The notes: a model not told the origin generated them from the letters alone. A stretch of 64,000 bases of DNA from Luzula sylvatica (GCA_946800325.1 OX326956.1:12937167-13001166), one strand, 5' to 3'; positions 44,448 through 58,140 are shown, counted from the first letter of the stretch. Numbers and translations are program-made.

Positions 44448-47060
44448 AAACTGGCCCTCTAAAAAATACTACTAGATATAGATGTTAAAATAAATATAAA
44501 GGCAACATTCAAAACAAATATATGATTACAATTTATAAAGAACAACTACATGTTAAATAATTAAATGATATAAAAAAATATAAGCCAATACAAAATAATA
44601 GTTATAACTCAATATTTAATTATTTACTCATAGAAAACATTTATTTTTTTTAGAGAAAACGATACATATAATTTTCATTTTATAATGATTATAGTTTAAT
44701 AATAAATTAATAAAATCAAAATATTCAAAGAACATAATGTTCTATTAGACAACTTGCAAAAATAAAAAAAACATACAAAATAATATACAATTTAGTCAAG
44801 AATAAATATATTATCAAGTAACAAGTCCAGTTCATGAAAATCTCATTTTCTATAACAACTCACCCGCATATGTTTTGAACTGTAGATAACAATTAGAAAG
44901 TATTATCAACAAATCTAATAAAATAAAACAATATTAGAATATATAATACATTTAAATATAAAATATATTCTAAATTGAATCCCATGAAATGCTATTCTTC
45001 TTTATCTTGGTAATTAAGTAAATAAAATTTCAAATACAATAATTTTTTTTTTATAATAAATGGAGAAGTCTCGTGTGTGCATAAAAAATGAATCTATAAC
45101 CTCCCACAATAAAATTAAGGTTATAAATAAACGTATGTCTTAATATCGACATAGTCTAGCAAATATAGATGAAATTTAGGTGTCATGTGTTCTGATTGTT
45201 TAGTTTCAATATGAAACCGATAGAAAACAATGAATCGTCCACTTTTATTTTTTTAAGTATTTTGATTAGTTAGAAAGTTGTATCATAAATTTTATTTTTT
45301 ATGAATATTTGTTTTAATAAAAAATTCATATTTTCTATTTAGCATTATTTATCATATCATTCATTGATGAATATACTTGAAAAAATACATTAAATACTCA
45401 TTAATTAATAATTATTCAAAATATTTTTGGAAATGGTGTATCATAAGCATAAAAAATGTATGATAAAACTTTCCTTTGTTCAAGTGAGATATATGATACA
45501 TAATTATTTTTGCCATATCGGATACCCGGATCTCAAAAATCTCCCGATCCAAATCTGACATTAAAATTGAATATATGATCCGTATAAAAAGTTATCTGAA
45601 TGCGGATATTATTTTGGATAGGTTCGAACAATATCCGACCCGTTAGATATTCTAATATTATCTGAGCACACTTAACCAAAAATTCTGGGTTTTTAATTTG
45701 CAATTTTTAATGCTTGCAAATAATTCCAAATTCCCCCGATTCAATCATATTTCTATAGTCGCACAAGGAGGGAATTGTTTTTTGTCCACATAAATGAAGA
45801 CTTCCAGGATCGTAGTGTAATGATTCTAAATTGGAGACTAATTATGTTTCCAAATTGCAACTCATAAAAAAATGGACAATTATCATTAGTTTTTAGTTAA
45901 ACTTTTCGAAAATCATAATAATTTATTTATCATTATTTTACATTATGTTTTAAATATTCTTAAAAATTCATATCATCCGAAATTAATGATTTGTACTATT
46001 ATCATCGGTTAGGTTTACATTATACCAAATTTAATCAATTTTTTACCATTTCATATAAAATTACATGATCAGATATGAATGCAATGAAATATGAATAATT
46101 TATATATGAAATACTAATAATTTAATATGTAATATTATAAAATATACAATATATATTAGTATTATTTGTAGAAATTTAATTTTAAAGACCCATCAACTAT
46201 ATTCATTTTAATATTATAAGACGTACTAATAATTTTTTATAATTTTTCATAATTTTAAATTGTGTAAATAAAAACCTTTTGTTTTCCCTATTTATAAAAA
46301 TCGAGCGTATCGCGCTTTTGTTTGCACTACTTGATGTTTTGTAAGGGTATGCTTGATATTTCGAGAATTTTCAAGGTTAATACGAGATGCCTAAATATGT
46401 TGTACTTGTACTAATTTTAGTGTAGATTAAAAGGTATAATAATAATAATAATAATAATTTGTTGTTTTCGATTAGAGTTCCGGACTTAAATTTGTAAAGA
46501 TGAACATCTCTTTTAGTTAACTTTTTATTGAAACAATATAATAATTTAGTTTTACCTCATTCGATATTGGGCTGGAAATTTTATATACATCACAAGATTT
46601 GAATTGCCCTGTAAATGGTAATACTTAAAAGAGTGATGATATACATCTCCTTTAAAATACACTAGAATGATTGATGTGTTGGCACCGAATTAAATGTAAT
46701 GGTAAACCAAAATCATTTAATTTTTTCATTCTATATAGGAAAAGAAGGGGAAAAATGATCTATCGTTTCACATATCATTAATTTATTTAATATTCTTAAT
46801 AAGTTTGTTTACCACCATCTATAATTAGTCGAATTCAAATATATAAATTTGAAAAATAACTTATTGGAATGAATTAATATACGATTTAACACGTGTTAAA
46901 CGGATACACATGAATAAAACTATCATAAGAAATAAAAAAATAATTATTTCGCAAAAATAAGTAAAATAAAAATGAAAATATTTTACTTTAAAAAAAAAAC
47001 TTGGGGGGTAAGTTGCACATTTGGAACAAGTTTGGGGGGCAAAATTGTACTAATTTTTTC
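44448..47060. other. AT-rich spacer of unit 1
   Basis: 45,510-45,670 has a fragment of family B (cggatacccggatctc). 46,995-47,050 resembles the terminus of the Mutator-like element at 16,351 (ggggggcaaaattgtac). A (TAA)n run lies at 46,438. No gene recognised. Confidence 0.5.
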
Positions 47061-47440
47061 AATAAAGGAGTAAATATATTTTAATTATCACAAATATTCC
47101 ACAATTAATATTACATTAATTAGTGTCATTGCTATAATTAATGTTTACACAAAGTTTTAAAAAAGTACTCTAACATTTAATGAAAAAAAATACAAAAAAA
47201 AAATTGATGGCATTGAGAAAAAATATATGTATCTAGTATTCAATAATTTATATTGTGTTTTGTCATCACAATCAATACATAAAAATTCAGTGTATATATC
47301 ATGCAATTAATATAATAAATTTTTCTTGTATGAGTATAGAGAAGAATTGGTCCATTTATCTTCTTTGATTTGAAGAAACACATGGCCTATTGTCATCATA
47401 AACCAAGTCCACCAGAATTAAACAATTATGATAATGATTT
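47061..47440 (+). repeat. 360-bp direct repeat within the unit, copy b (at the array junction)
   Basis: Second copy of 41,847-42,206 with some substitutions and small gaps. It ends 30 bp before the junction with the next DPB2 fragment. Confidence 0.85.
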
Positions 47441-47470
47441 GCGTAATTGCATTTATGTATAAAACAAATA

Positions 47471-48449
47471 TAATTTATCCTTCCATTCTTTCTCCGATCT
47501 CAGGTACACAACAAAATGATATTTTTCAATTTGATCCCTAAATAATAAATATTATAATTAATTTAACACAATTATGTAATGTAGAAATCAATTCAAGAAA
47601 CTTGGAGAAATGATTCAAGCGAGACCGAGAATTCATGAGCACAGTCGCTTTTTATTTATTCCTGGCCCTGATGATCCTGGTATTAATTATCGAATTATAA
47701 TTATTTAAAGAAATTTCTTTTTTTGAATTTTTTTATTTTAAAATAATTAATTTATTTGTTGAATGATAAATAGGGCCATCAAAGGTATTACCAAGGTCTC
47801 GGCTACCTAAATATATAACCAAAGATTTAGAAAATCTCGTACCCAATGCAATATTTTCCACCAATCCTTGCAGGTAAATTAGTCAAATATTTTTTTTTTG
47901 ATCTATTTAATTAATTTAATTTAATTTTTGTCGCAGAATAAAATATTACACACAAGAAATAGTATTCTTTAGACAAGATATGCTTTATAGAATGCGTCGT
48001 TCATGTTTAATACCTCCTTCCACCGAAGAAACTAACGACCCTTTTGAGCATGTTAGTTTTTTTTTATTACTTTATACTTTATTTATTTTTATTTTTCATA
48101 TTATATTTAATTTGTATAAAAGTTAGTTGCGACGATAACACATCAAAGTCATCTTTGTCCATTGCCTTTGACGGTACAACCGGTTATTTGGAACTACGAT
48201 CACGCTCTTCGTTTATATCCAACTCCCCACACGGTACTTTTTTATATATTTTTAAATTTATAATAATTTCATAAGTTAATTTTTTTTTGTTATTTATTAT
48301 AGATAGTATTGGGGGATAGGAGCGAGCAAAAGGCGTTTAAATACACGGGGACTACGTGCTTCAATCCAGGTTCGTTTTCTAATGACGGGACTTTCGCGGC
48401 GTATCGACCTTGCAATAAAGAGGTCGAGCTTTCTTCTTTGGAGACTTAA
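47471..48449 (+). pseudogene. 5'-truncated DPB2 copy, unit 2
   Basis: Contains the last 33 bp of exon 8 and the complete last five exons: 47585-47679, 47774-47873, 47937-48051, 48123-48233 and 48303-48449, with introns. All frames stay open through the natural stop. By eye the exons differ from the full gene at four positions: one conservative change (DLLYR to DMLYR) and three silent. The acceptor before 48,123 has changed from acag to aaag. The upstream ~60% of the gene and its promoter are missing; the first in-frame ATG ([11 protein letters not shown]) lies in the exon at 47,585. Confidence 0.92.
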
Positions 48450-49034
48450 AACGCTAAAAATATCATATATGCCCCTATTAAATATCATATGGTCCCTAAA
48501 TATGTTGTACTGATTTTCGTTAATATTAAGACGTATGATAAATGTAATTTAATTGTTTATTTCTAGTGTTTCGACTTGAATTTTATTCGAATAATATATT
48601 ACTTTGATTTTACCTAATTCGTCATTAGTCTGAAAAAATAATATACATATCGAGCGTGCAAAGCACCTGACAACTTATAATGAATCTCACAAAAAGATGG
48701 AGACCAAAAGATAGCTAGATGGATAATATTTGTATTAAATTTGATAAATTATAAATAATGGACGCATTATCAAATGTATATATAGTTCTCGTGGACTCAT
48801 TGCCCCTAACTTTCTAAAAATATCGAATATGATTATATGATATATAATGGGACAAGTACATATTCTTTCGGTTATATTTGGTTTCATCAACAATGGAGAT
48901 TAAAAAAAGATGAAATGAGAAATTAGTTTCAAGCTTACGAAAACCAATATCCATATTTTGGCCCACATATCTAAATGAGTCCACTATACTATTTTTTTCA
49001 AAAAAAAGATTCATATGAAAATTTAGGACATATG
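48450..49034. other. Spacer downstream of the DPB2 fragment, unit 2
   Basis: Copy of 36,658-37,246, ending in the first gacatatg target copy (49,027-49,034). No gene. Confidence 0.6.
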
Positions 49035-49566
49035 CTATGTTACGCGGATACTTCAAAAACGCAGAAGTATCCTGAGGATACGGATATCCGATACGGATAC
49101 AGTTACGATACGGCTCGGATACGTATCGGATACGCCATGTGGCGTATCCGATTATTTTAATATTTATTTTTTTCGGATACGGCGGGGATACGGCGGGGAT
49201 ACGGCAGGATACGGCTGGGATACGTTCAGGATACGGCTGTGATACTCCATTTAGGATAATTCGGCCGAATATATATTTTGGCCCATAATTTTCTTAAATA
49301 AATTATATAGGATACTTCTAGGATACTTCTAAATTAGTTATAGGATACTTCTAGAATAAATTTATTATACTTTTATGATACTTGTATTATTATGTTGGTT
49401 TTATTTATTGTCATGATATTTAAATTCAAAATATTATTTAATTAATTAATTAATTTATTTATTATATACAATATAAATATATTAAAATAATAATTATATA
49501 GCCGTATCCGTATCCGTGATTTTTTGAAAATTGCCGTACCGCCGTATCCGTATCCGTGCAACATAG
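49035..49566. mobile_element. hAT-like family A element (532 bp), unit 2
   Basis: Ends CTATGTTACGCGGATAC and GTATCCGTGCAACATAG, with a perfect 8-bp duplication gacatatg (49,027-49,034 and 49,567-49,574). Unit 1 has the single gacatatg without an insert. Confidence 0.92.
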
Positions 49567-49667
49567 GACATATGTACTTCTTAGTCATTGGCCCAAAAAA
49601 TTGTATGTTCAAGATTGTCGGTTGTTATCAAAGTTATACATCCTTAACAATACTTACCTTGGCTATA

Positions 49668-50973
49668 TGATAACGGGTTTTTCGTGTACGCAAATTAATG
49701 CGCCAATCGTTGAGTCCGAAAACCGAAAATCAAAGAAGTAAAGTTTAACAAAATTGTGGATAACTCAAAAGTGTATAGAGCAAGTATAATAGGATCGTCC
49801 ACAGGGAGCAAGTATCGAAATTACGAATCAAACACGCAAAAAAATAAGCTCGAAAAAAGCTTTGTACAGTAAAAGAATAATTGAAGGGGATTTGTGTGCA
49901 AGAAAGTAAACACTAGCAAGATTAAGAGAATTTAAACGGAAAATTGCCAAGAAACAAGCTTTAAACCAATTCAATCCACATTTATTAATCCACGCAAAGA
50001 TTTATTAAAAGAAACTACCGAATTCAAACACAAAAGATAGAAACAACCTATTCAAGACTCGAAACGCTCGATATCTTGATTCCGAAGTTTTCCCGGCGAA
50101 GTGCAAGAAACGCTCCCGTCAAATCGCCTCTTCCTCTTGTGCTAGATCCTCTCGAATTGCAAGAAACGCTCTTCAATAATCGATTGATCGGTCTCGTGTC
50201 GAAATTGGATCACAAACGCTGCTACTCCAAGATCTTCACAAGGTGGAGCTCGAGTCGGAAACGCTCCGAACCTCAAGTTCCGATCTTTAGCTTCGATAGA
50301 ATCTTGTTTGTGCCTTGGTGGAGTTTGTGGTGGAGAGAAGGAGGAGAAAGGCTTGCCCCCAAGGCAAACAGAGGAGGGGGAAGAGAACATCATTTGCCCT
50401 TGGCCTTAGGGTCTTATTTATAGGCTTGATGCTCCTCTTAATTGGCAAGGGTAATTATGGAAGTTTTAGGGCAGCAACAAATCCACCAAAGAAGGCAACC
50501 AATAAATCATTGAGAGGGCAACAAATCATTCCTTAAGAAGGAAACAATTCAATTCTAAAGAAGGCAACAATTCAGCTTTGTTGGGGCTGCGTATGGACTG
50601 AGAGCTGGGCTGTGGGCTGAAGATTTCGCCACTGTGGCCAGTGCAGGGCTGGCAGATTTGCCTCTGCGGCCAGGCCCACTGTTGCCCCTGTGCGGTGCAA
50701 CAGTTTGGTGATTTTCTTCTTTTGTTGTTTGCCTTTCCCGCCTCGATCCTTCACCGAATATATCGTTTTGACTGTCTTCGGCGTGCCGGAGGCAATGGTG
50801 CTGACCAAATTCCCAAATTATTCTTCTATCTCCTGAAAATGGGTAAAGAACACATTAGTGTAGAAATATTCATGATGTTTGAAATATGTATCATAAAAGC
50901 ATAGAATATAACTTCACAAGGGCTAAAATCCCTAAATAAAACTCGTAAAACGTGTTCCATTTGCCTCACATCA
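49668..50973. mobile_element. Solo LTR (1,306 bp), unit 2 only
   Basis: The insert begins TGATAACGGG and ends CCTCACATCA (TG...CA) and is flanked by the 5-bp duplication ctata (49,663-49,667 and 50,974-50,978). Units 1 and 3 have the uninterrupted ggctatactataatg. It contains ggatcgtccacagggag, a motif I associate with plant LTR retrotransposon ends. No gag, pol, primer-binding site or second LTR is present, so it is best read as a solo LTR. Short frames inside it are not supported. Confidence 0.85.
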
Positions 50974-50978
50974 CTATA

Positions 50979-52008
50979 CTATAATGTTTATTAAAATTAA
51001 AATAATTTAAAATTTACTAAAATTATTTAATAATATATTTACGATGTTGATAATTTTATCTTAATAAAATATCATTTTAAAGAAATTCAAATAAATGACA
51101 AAAACATAGCAAAAAACCAAGATATTGATTTTGACTTTTAGTCTATACTACAGAATACCTGCTCATCCAAAACAAACTCTTAGATGATAGAATTTGCAAG
51201 TCTTAAAAAGTAGAAATCATAGAAAAAACCAGTATTACAAAAATGGAACAAAAATTAAAAATAAAGAAAACTAATATTACACAAATAAAAAAAAAATGAA
51301 AACATAATAATTCATGAATAAAAAAATACGAGTTTATTACTTTGAAATATTTACTTGCTACATAATTATGACAAACCAAGCAACGTATGAATGGAAACTA
51401 GCATTTATAATTTAATTATGCACACATATGCAAATGAATCAAATCAATAAAAATAATAATAATAATATTACAAGTGATCACGAAAAAACAAATCAACAAA
51501 ACTTCTGGCGTTCGATGATAATTCTAGGGCGGCTGGCTTTAGACTAGTCCTCTTCTTGTTCTGGCGCTCGACCGATGAGTGGTTTGGGATACGACCTCTG
51601 AAGCTCGAAAGGGAAGATGAGGCTCGTGGCCAAGTTCAACATTTCGAAGTTTTCAATTCAAGCCTCGACAAATCATAAATTTATTCGAAACGACATTTAA
51701 TCAAAACAAAGGTAATCACACATTTAAAAGTTCCGAATGGCTTTCCAACTCAAAACCCTATTTGGCATGTGAAAAATAAACAACTCCACGATGAAACTCC
51801 ACGATAAAACAAACCCACAGAAAAACATAAACAACTCCACGATGAAACTCCACGTTGAAACTCCACGATAAAACAAACCCACAGAAAAACATAAATCCCA
51901 CATTTTTCACATGCCAAATTAGGATAGAGCTCGAAATACATTCTCCACTTTTAAAGATGTGATTAATTTTGTTTGGATTAAACGTATTTTACAATAAATC
52001 GTGATTTG
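50979..52008. other. Spacer of unit 2 between solo LTR and C2-NT-related gene
   Basis: Copy of 37,338-38,336. At ~51,524-51,565 it has a segment (tagggcggctggctttagac then tagtcctc...) absent from unit 1 but present in unit 3. The foldback repeat at 51,714-51,965 carries an extra partial tandem copy. No gene. Confidence 0.6.
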
Positions 52009-54735
52009 TCAAGAAGTGACCTTGATGCGGCTGCTGACAGGTAAATGGAGATCTCCAGTTTTCTCTTTCCCTCTCGGCATCTCCATGTGTACGCGATGAT
52101 GGACGGAGCCGGCTTGTGGAGATGGCCATTCTGTATGGAAATCAAACAAATGGAGATTTAGAGGTGAATGAATGGATTTTCAGAATTTAAAAGAGAAAAA
52201 TAAAAAATAAAAATAATAATGCTTACCACGTTGATTGATAACTCGAAATCCCATGTTGATTAAACTTGCCCACTTCACCATGATAAAAAGCGAAAGCCAA
52301 AGCACCAAAAACCGTATCTAGAATATAAATAAACAAAGGAATTAAACTAATTTCTTTTCAATAAAAATAATTTGAATTCCCTGATTAATGAATTACTTAC
52401 CAATAGAGTAGCAGATTTCAGCCAGTTGCGAAGTTTGCTCCGGCCACGATGCTCTTGATTTGTCGAAACAGAAAGTGCGGAGGAGGATGCGACCAACTGG
52501 AGACCTCCATTTGTTGCTTCCTCATTCTTTTTTTCCTGAATCGCGGGTTTGTTGCGGATGATGAGGGAGTGAGCTGGCTTTGGGGGTTTGTTGCGGATGA
52601 TGAGGGAGTGAGCTGGCTTTGGGGGTTTGTTGCGGATGATGACAGGGACAGGCTGAGCAAGCTGAGCCGGCTTCGCGGGTTCGTTGCGGATGAAGACAGG
52701 GACTGGCTGAGCGGGTTCGATACAGGTGAATCCCACCTGAACCATCCGCATGAAGTCTTCTGGATCCCACCCGTTCTGCTCCCTTGCATTATTCTTGAAG
52801 ACAGTGTCCACGATGAATCGCTGGATGTAGATCCTACAACATTCCTTCCCTGTCATGATCTCCTCCGCCCGTTTTCCTCGTATTCTAGTCGATTCCCCAA
52901 ATCTGATCATGTAAGCCCGATCATTCACGCCTCCTCCTAATTTCCTGCCGATTGTCTCTGTGATGAAATACTCCGACTTATCGGCTCTCAGCAGGAAGAA
53001 GTGGTTATCCCAGCCCACCACATAATATACTGGGCCGCTAGATCTCTCCACGACTTGCCCAATTCCATCCCAAATCTCTTCAAAACTCATCAAACCCGTG
53101 TTTAATTCTCTCTTGAGGTAATCCGATTTGAAGGTCCCCATAAAAGACTTCGACTGGTTCGCGACCAGCTGGCAGGTACGAGCCGTCAGGGCCGTCTTGA
53201 GGTCGAAGTGCCCGTCATTAAAGTCCAACTTGTGCTCCGGACACATCCGCAACCACTCTCTCGCACCTAATTCATCAATTCCACAAAAATCTCAATTACG
53301 ACTACTCAACAGGACAAATAATGGTAGATAATAAATGCAAGAATCTAAACAAATGTTGAATTTCTTGCATTTATTATGAAAGAAATATAAACAAAACGAA
53401 TTGATAAAGAGTATGTTACCTTGAATGATGAGGTCGGTGAAGGTTCGTGTGGGGAAGATCCTATCTCCATGGACGGCCATCCAAGTGGCAAGTGTAACGG
53501 ATAGGACGGAGCAGGCTCCATAACCTTGCACTTCTTCATTGAATTGGTCCAAGCCGGCAAACAGAATCTCCGCTTCCATCGTCGCTCTCTTGTCTCCGCT
53601 CACCACTTTTCTCTTCTCCCACAAAACCTGATTTCAATTTCAATTTCAATTTCAATTTCAATTTCAATTCCAATTCATAATTAACAAAACTACAAGATTT
53701 CCTTCAAAAAAACAAATTGTAGAGGTCAAATCATACCGCTCCGCTACTGCCCGCAGAATTCGACCACTTCTCATTCTTCTCGGCCTGCTCCGATGAAACC
53801 TGGTTTCAATTTCAATACAAAATTAACATAAGCAAAAGATTTGGTTCAAAAATTAAATTGTACAAGTCAAATCATACCGCTGCAGTACCGCCCGCGGAAT
53901 TCGACCAATTTTTATTCTTCTCGGCCTGCTCCAATGAAATCTGATTTCAATTTCAATTAAAAATTAACAAAGGCAAAATATTTGGTTCAAAAAACAAAAT
54001 TGTAGAAGTCAAATCAGATTCATACCGCTGCACTACCGCCCGCGGTATTCGACCAGTCCTTAGTCTTCTCGGCCTGCTCCGATGAAACCTGATTTCAATT
54101 AAAAATTAACAACAACAACAACAACAACAACAACAAATGATTTCAATTTTAGAAGTCAAATCATTACAAATTATTTGCCCTCACATATTTGCATTTTACT
54201 CCTTATTATCTGATCAGCCAATTGGTTTTTGTTAGTTTGAATTTCAAACTTATCTCCTCAAATATTTACTGTTTCGGGCACGATTTTAGTAACCTAAAGT
54301 TACAATTTGGGCAAAACTTTGCATATCAAAGTTATCAGTTTAATTTATCACTGATGCAATTGGATACATTATAAAAAAAAAATGTCGCATCTTAATTTGC
54401 GTAACTTTTTGCAGCAATTTCACTATGGAAAGAATATAATTTAAAAAAATGCTGGGGTTATGGGTGTAAAGTTTCCATAAACATGATTAGCATACCGCAT
54501 TTGCACAAAATCAGATTTTAACACCTTATTGATTAGCATATCTATATAACACTAATCAGATTTCACAACTGATCGGCTCAATTAACCCCCAATTCGATAC
54601 ACAAAAGGCAAATAAAATAAAAACAAGTACCTTGCCAACTGTTGCAGAAATCTTCACTCGTGACTTCTCCTTCTTTTCCTTCCTCTTCCTTGTCCACGAA
54701 AACAAGCATGAAACGTTGGGAAAGCATTTCGCCAT
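52009..54735 (-). CDS. C2-NT-protein-related, membrane-anchored protein, copy 2 (8 exons, ~526 aa)
   Basis: Exons 54735-54631, 54088-54026, 53940-53878, 53799-53737, 53627-53420, 53266-52401, 52317-52227 and 52130-52009, same phases and length as the copy in unit 1. In exon 6 I count five amino-acid differences from copy 1 (DLETAL to DLKTAL, ADKTEY to ADKSEY, RGKGAEE to RGKRAEE, KPAQSL to KPAHSL, KPVIQE to KPAIQE). No stop or frameshift. Splice sites are preserved. The intron between exons 4 and 5 has gained copies of the ttcaat repeat. Both copies look equally intact, so either or both may be expressed. A third copy should start past the right edge. Confidence 0.72.
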
Positions 54736-57214
54736 TATTGCAGTCCTTGCGCTGAGCTCGATTAGGTATGGAAGCGTTAGAGAACGGAGAAGAGGATAAT
54801 ACGAGAATAATATGGTTTTCAGACATGGCGAAAACGGTTGGTTCTTTCTATTCTGGGCGAACGATTATATTCTATTGTTAGGGTTTTTGCTCGTTAGGAG
54901 CTTGTCGAAAGAAGAGAGGGAAGAAGGAAGGTTTTGCCGTGCTACTTCTTTCTGTACTATTATTATCTTTTTTCCATGTACCAGTTTTATATATCCTGCA
55001 TTTTCATTCCCGGATTTCATTTCTCGAATTTCTTTTCTCAAATTTGAACAGTTTTTGAAGAAGGCTTGAATTTGCAAAATGACATATTTGAGTACTTCGG
55101 TGTAATTGTACCATTCTAACCATTTAATTTTTATATTTTTTGTGTAATTGAATAGAGATTTTTTTGAGTAAGACACAAAATTAGAATTCCAATTTTAAGA
55201 ATGAGGCGCATATTTGCAAATTTTATTAATGCATATATTTTTTTGTAATAGTGCAATTTGCAAATCACTCTTGAATTATTGGTGTCTGTGCCTTATTTTT
55301 TATCGTCTCCACTTTCCATTATTTGTGATTAAATAAATTACTTTTTTATATTTTTTTTTATCAATACATATTAAGTGTTATGGTTACTATCAGTATATTG
55401 ATGAATTATATTTTTCATGCAAATCTAACAATTATTTGAGAATTATAAATGACTTATCACTAAGTTAAATATAATTTAAAATATAATTTATTATAAAATT
55501 TTGAGTTATTTGCTCTATGTCCTCTTAAATATCTTATTAATAAAGGAGTAAATATATTTTAACTGTCAAAAATATTCCACAATTAATATTACATTAATTA
55601 TAGCGTGTGTACAGAAAGTTTTAAAAAAGTACTCTAACATTTACTGAAAAACAAACAAAAAAAAGTTGATGGCATTGAGAAAAATTTATGTATATAGTAT
55701 TTAATAATTTATATTGTGTTTTGTCATCACAATCAATACATACGAATTCAGTGTATATATCATGCAATTATATAATAAATTTTACTTGTATTAGTATAGA
55801 GAAGACTTGGTCCATTTATCTTCTTTGATTTGAAGAAACACTTGGCCTATTGTCATCATAAACCAAGTCCACCAGAGTTAAATAAGTATGATAATGATTT
55901 TTTTTTTTTTGATAAAAAAAGAGTTGGCTCATATGTCATCCATCCATTAATGTCAACGGAGATCCAATCTAGATGATAAAATAAATATATTAAATTAAAA
56001 CAATTGGAGATTCATCCACTAGTTTTTTTCCTAACGTTCTAAAACCTTTTCTCTTGTTACATAGGTCCATGAACCCATAACTCTTTGGAATGAAGGAACA
56101 TGATATAATAATTTGTGCACACATGTCTCATTCTTAATCTGGTAATCATGTTATTATTGTAAGTTAATTTATTCAGAATTTTTATTTTGTACCTAACTTT
56201 GTGCAATCTTCTTCTGCAAAAAATCATTACATTTATTTCTACCATTGAATTATGATATATGACAATTTAGACCATCGATCAATTATTGGTTTTTTATAAT
56301 CATATTTTTTTGTACTCATTTAAGTGTTCATTATTTTACACTATATTTTAATAGTTCTTATAAATCTACATTCTACATTAAAGATGTGAATTATTATTAT
56401 CGACTATAATACATGATCAAACGTGAATATAGTACAAGATGAAAAATATATATATGAATTACTAATAATTTAATATGTAATATTATAAAACATACAACAT
56501 ATATTAGTGTTGTTTTTAGAAACTTAATTTTTAAAATCCACCAAATTTATTCAGATACCGAATTCGATTTAATCGGTTTAGTTTTTCGATTTATTTGGTA
56601 CAGTTTGGTTCAAAAAAAATGCAATTGTTCGGTTTATTCGGTTCAGTTCGGTTTTTGAATTCTGGAAATCAATTATGCCGAACCCACTGTTTTCCATATT
56701 TTTTAATTTTTTTAATGTTAAAATGTAAAATATGATGTAATATCTTAGAAAATTATATAATTATATTTTATAATATATAATTATGTTTTTTGATATTCAA
56801 TATATAAATATTCTAATGAATTTACTAATATTTTAAAATTATAATGTTTCTTAAATAAACCGAATAACAATATAATTTTTCGGTTCGATTTTTAGTTGGT
56901 TCAAAACTTAAAACGGTGCGATTCATATTGAATTTTGTTCGATTCCATTTAAAAATGTTTAGGCTTATTTGATTTGATTTGAAACGGAACCGATCGAACT
57001 AACATTCCTAGTCTCACGGGGCCTACAAATACAATTTCTCGCATATATTTCTTTGTTTTTTCAAGTACTCAAATTTTTTGGTTAATTAGCCTATAAAACC
57101 CATTAATTATATAATAATTAGGTCTAGAGGAAATAATAATATATATATTCAATGAATAGTGGATTAAGAATTCATTTGAGTCGGGCCCTATTGAAAAATA
57201 TAATACTGAGTAAG
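54736..57214. other. Spacer of unit 2 upstream of the C2-NT-related gene
   Basis: Copy of 41,044-43,521, including the 360-bp repeat near 55,539-55,899 and the decayed MITE near 56,537-57,008. No additional gene. Confidence 0.6.
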
Positions 57215-57835
57215 TAGGGATGTCAATGGTGTGGATATTGCCCGAACCGACCCGAACCGTATCCCAAGAAATATCCGGATTCGAAAAAAATATCCGGATC
57301 CGAGTGGATCCGGATATGGATCTGGTTGCTAATTTTAGGATCCGGAACCGGATTCGATATTAGGTTTTGGTGCGGGGACCGGATCCGTGTTCCGGATCCG
57401 GGTATTTTTAGGATCCGGATACTCGGAACCAGATTCGAGTATCCGGAACCGAATCCGGATACGCATATTATATATTATTTTTATATATTATATTTGATAT
57501 TAGTTGAAAAATCATATACAAATTAATGATTTGTGAGTGATTTAAACTCACAATCGTAAAATTACGTTTAAATATAATCATATTTATCGTTTATGTCACA
57601 AATTATATATATTTATAGCTAAAAAGTAAGTTATGTTATGATAACATAATATTCGTTTTAATATCCGAAAGAGAACCGTATCCGTATCCGACAATATCCG
57701 AACCGTATCCGTTTATTTTCCGAACCGTATCCGGTTCCGGGTAATTCCGTATCCGGATCTGTATCCGAAAAAAAATATGGATATGGATCTGGTATGACCA
57801 TTATCCGAACCGGATCCGAACCATTGACACCCCTA
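57215..57835. mobile_element. hAT-like family B element (621 bp), unit 2
   Basis: Same ends and same flanking tgagtaag duplication as at 43,522, so it was carried along by the array duplication and is not an independent insertion. Confidence 0.88.
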
Positions 57836-57890
57836 TGAGTAAGCCTTTAGTAAATATAAACAAATGTTGTGCTTATTTTCAAACATTACG

Positions 57891-58140
57891 AACTCCATGG
57901 ATCTTTCTCCGTGCACTCACCAGTCTCTTACGCTCGTCGAGCCCTCCTCCGCCCACGTCACCCTCACCGTTACTGGCGACGTTGACGATCTTGAGATTTC
58001 ATTTGTACGGACACTTTACCGGAAAATCATATTCGGAACATGTAGAAGGATATATATCCTGCATTTTCATTCTTGGATTTCATTTCTCGAATTTATTTTC
58101 TTGTCTACACTATTTTCCATCCTCCAATTTTAAATTGTGA
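57891..58140 (+). pseudogene. Possible gene-start remnant, unit 2
   Basis: Copy of 44,198-44,447 with the same short open frame (MDLSPCTHQSL). Unrecognised. Confidence 0.3.

Larger units (their letters stand above)
35683..47470. repeat. Tandem array unit 1 (~11.8 kb)
   Basis: Homology to units 2 and 3 starts at taatttatcc inside DPB2 exon 8 and runs to the next junction at 47,470. Contents in order: DPB2 3' exons, spacer with the empty family A site, a foldback repeat, the C2-NT-related gene, a 360-bp repeat, a family B hAT, a gene remnant, and a second copy of the 360-bp repeat. Unit 1 is the only one continuous with complete DPB2. Confidence 0.92.

Noticed and set aside
50076..50423. 115-codon frame within the unit 2 insertion as a gene
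   Set aside because: It lies inside a TG...CA insert with 5-bp duplications, matches no retrotransposon or other protein I know, and is absent from units 1 and 3.
49668..50973. Complete LTR retrotransposon or retrovirus-like element
   Set aside because: No gag/pol motifs, no primer-binding site and only one LTR-like sequence; solo LTR fits better.
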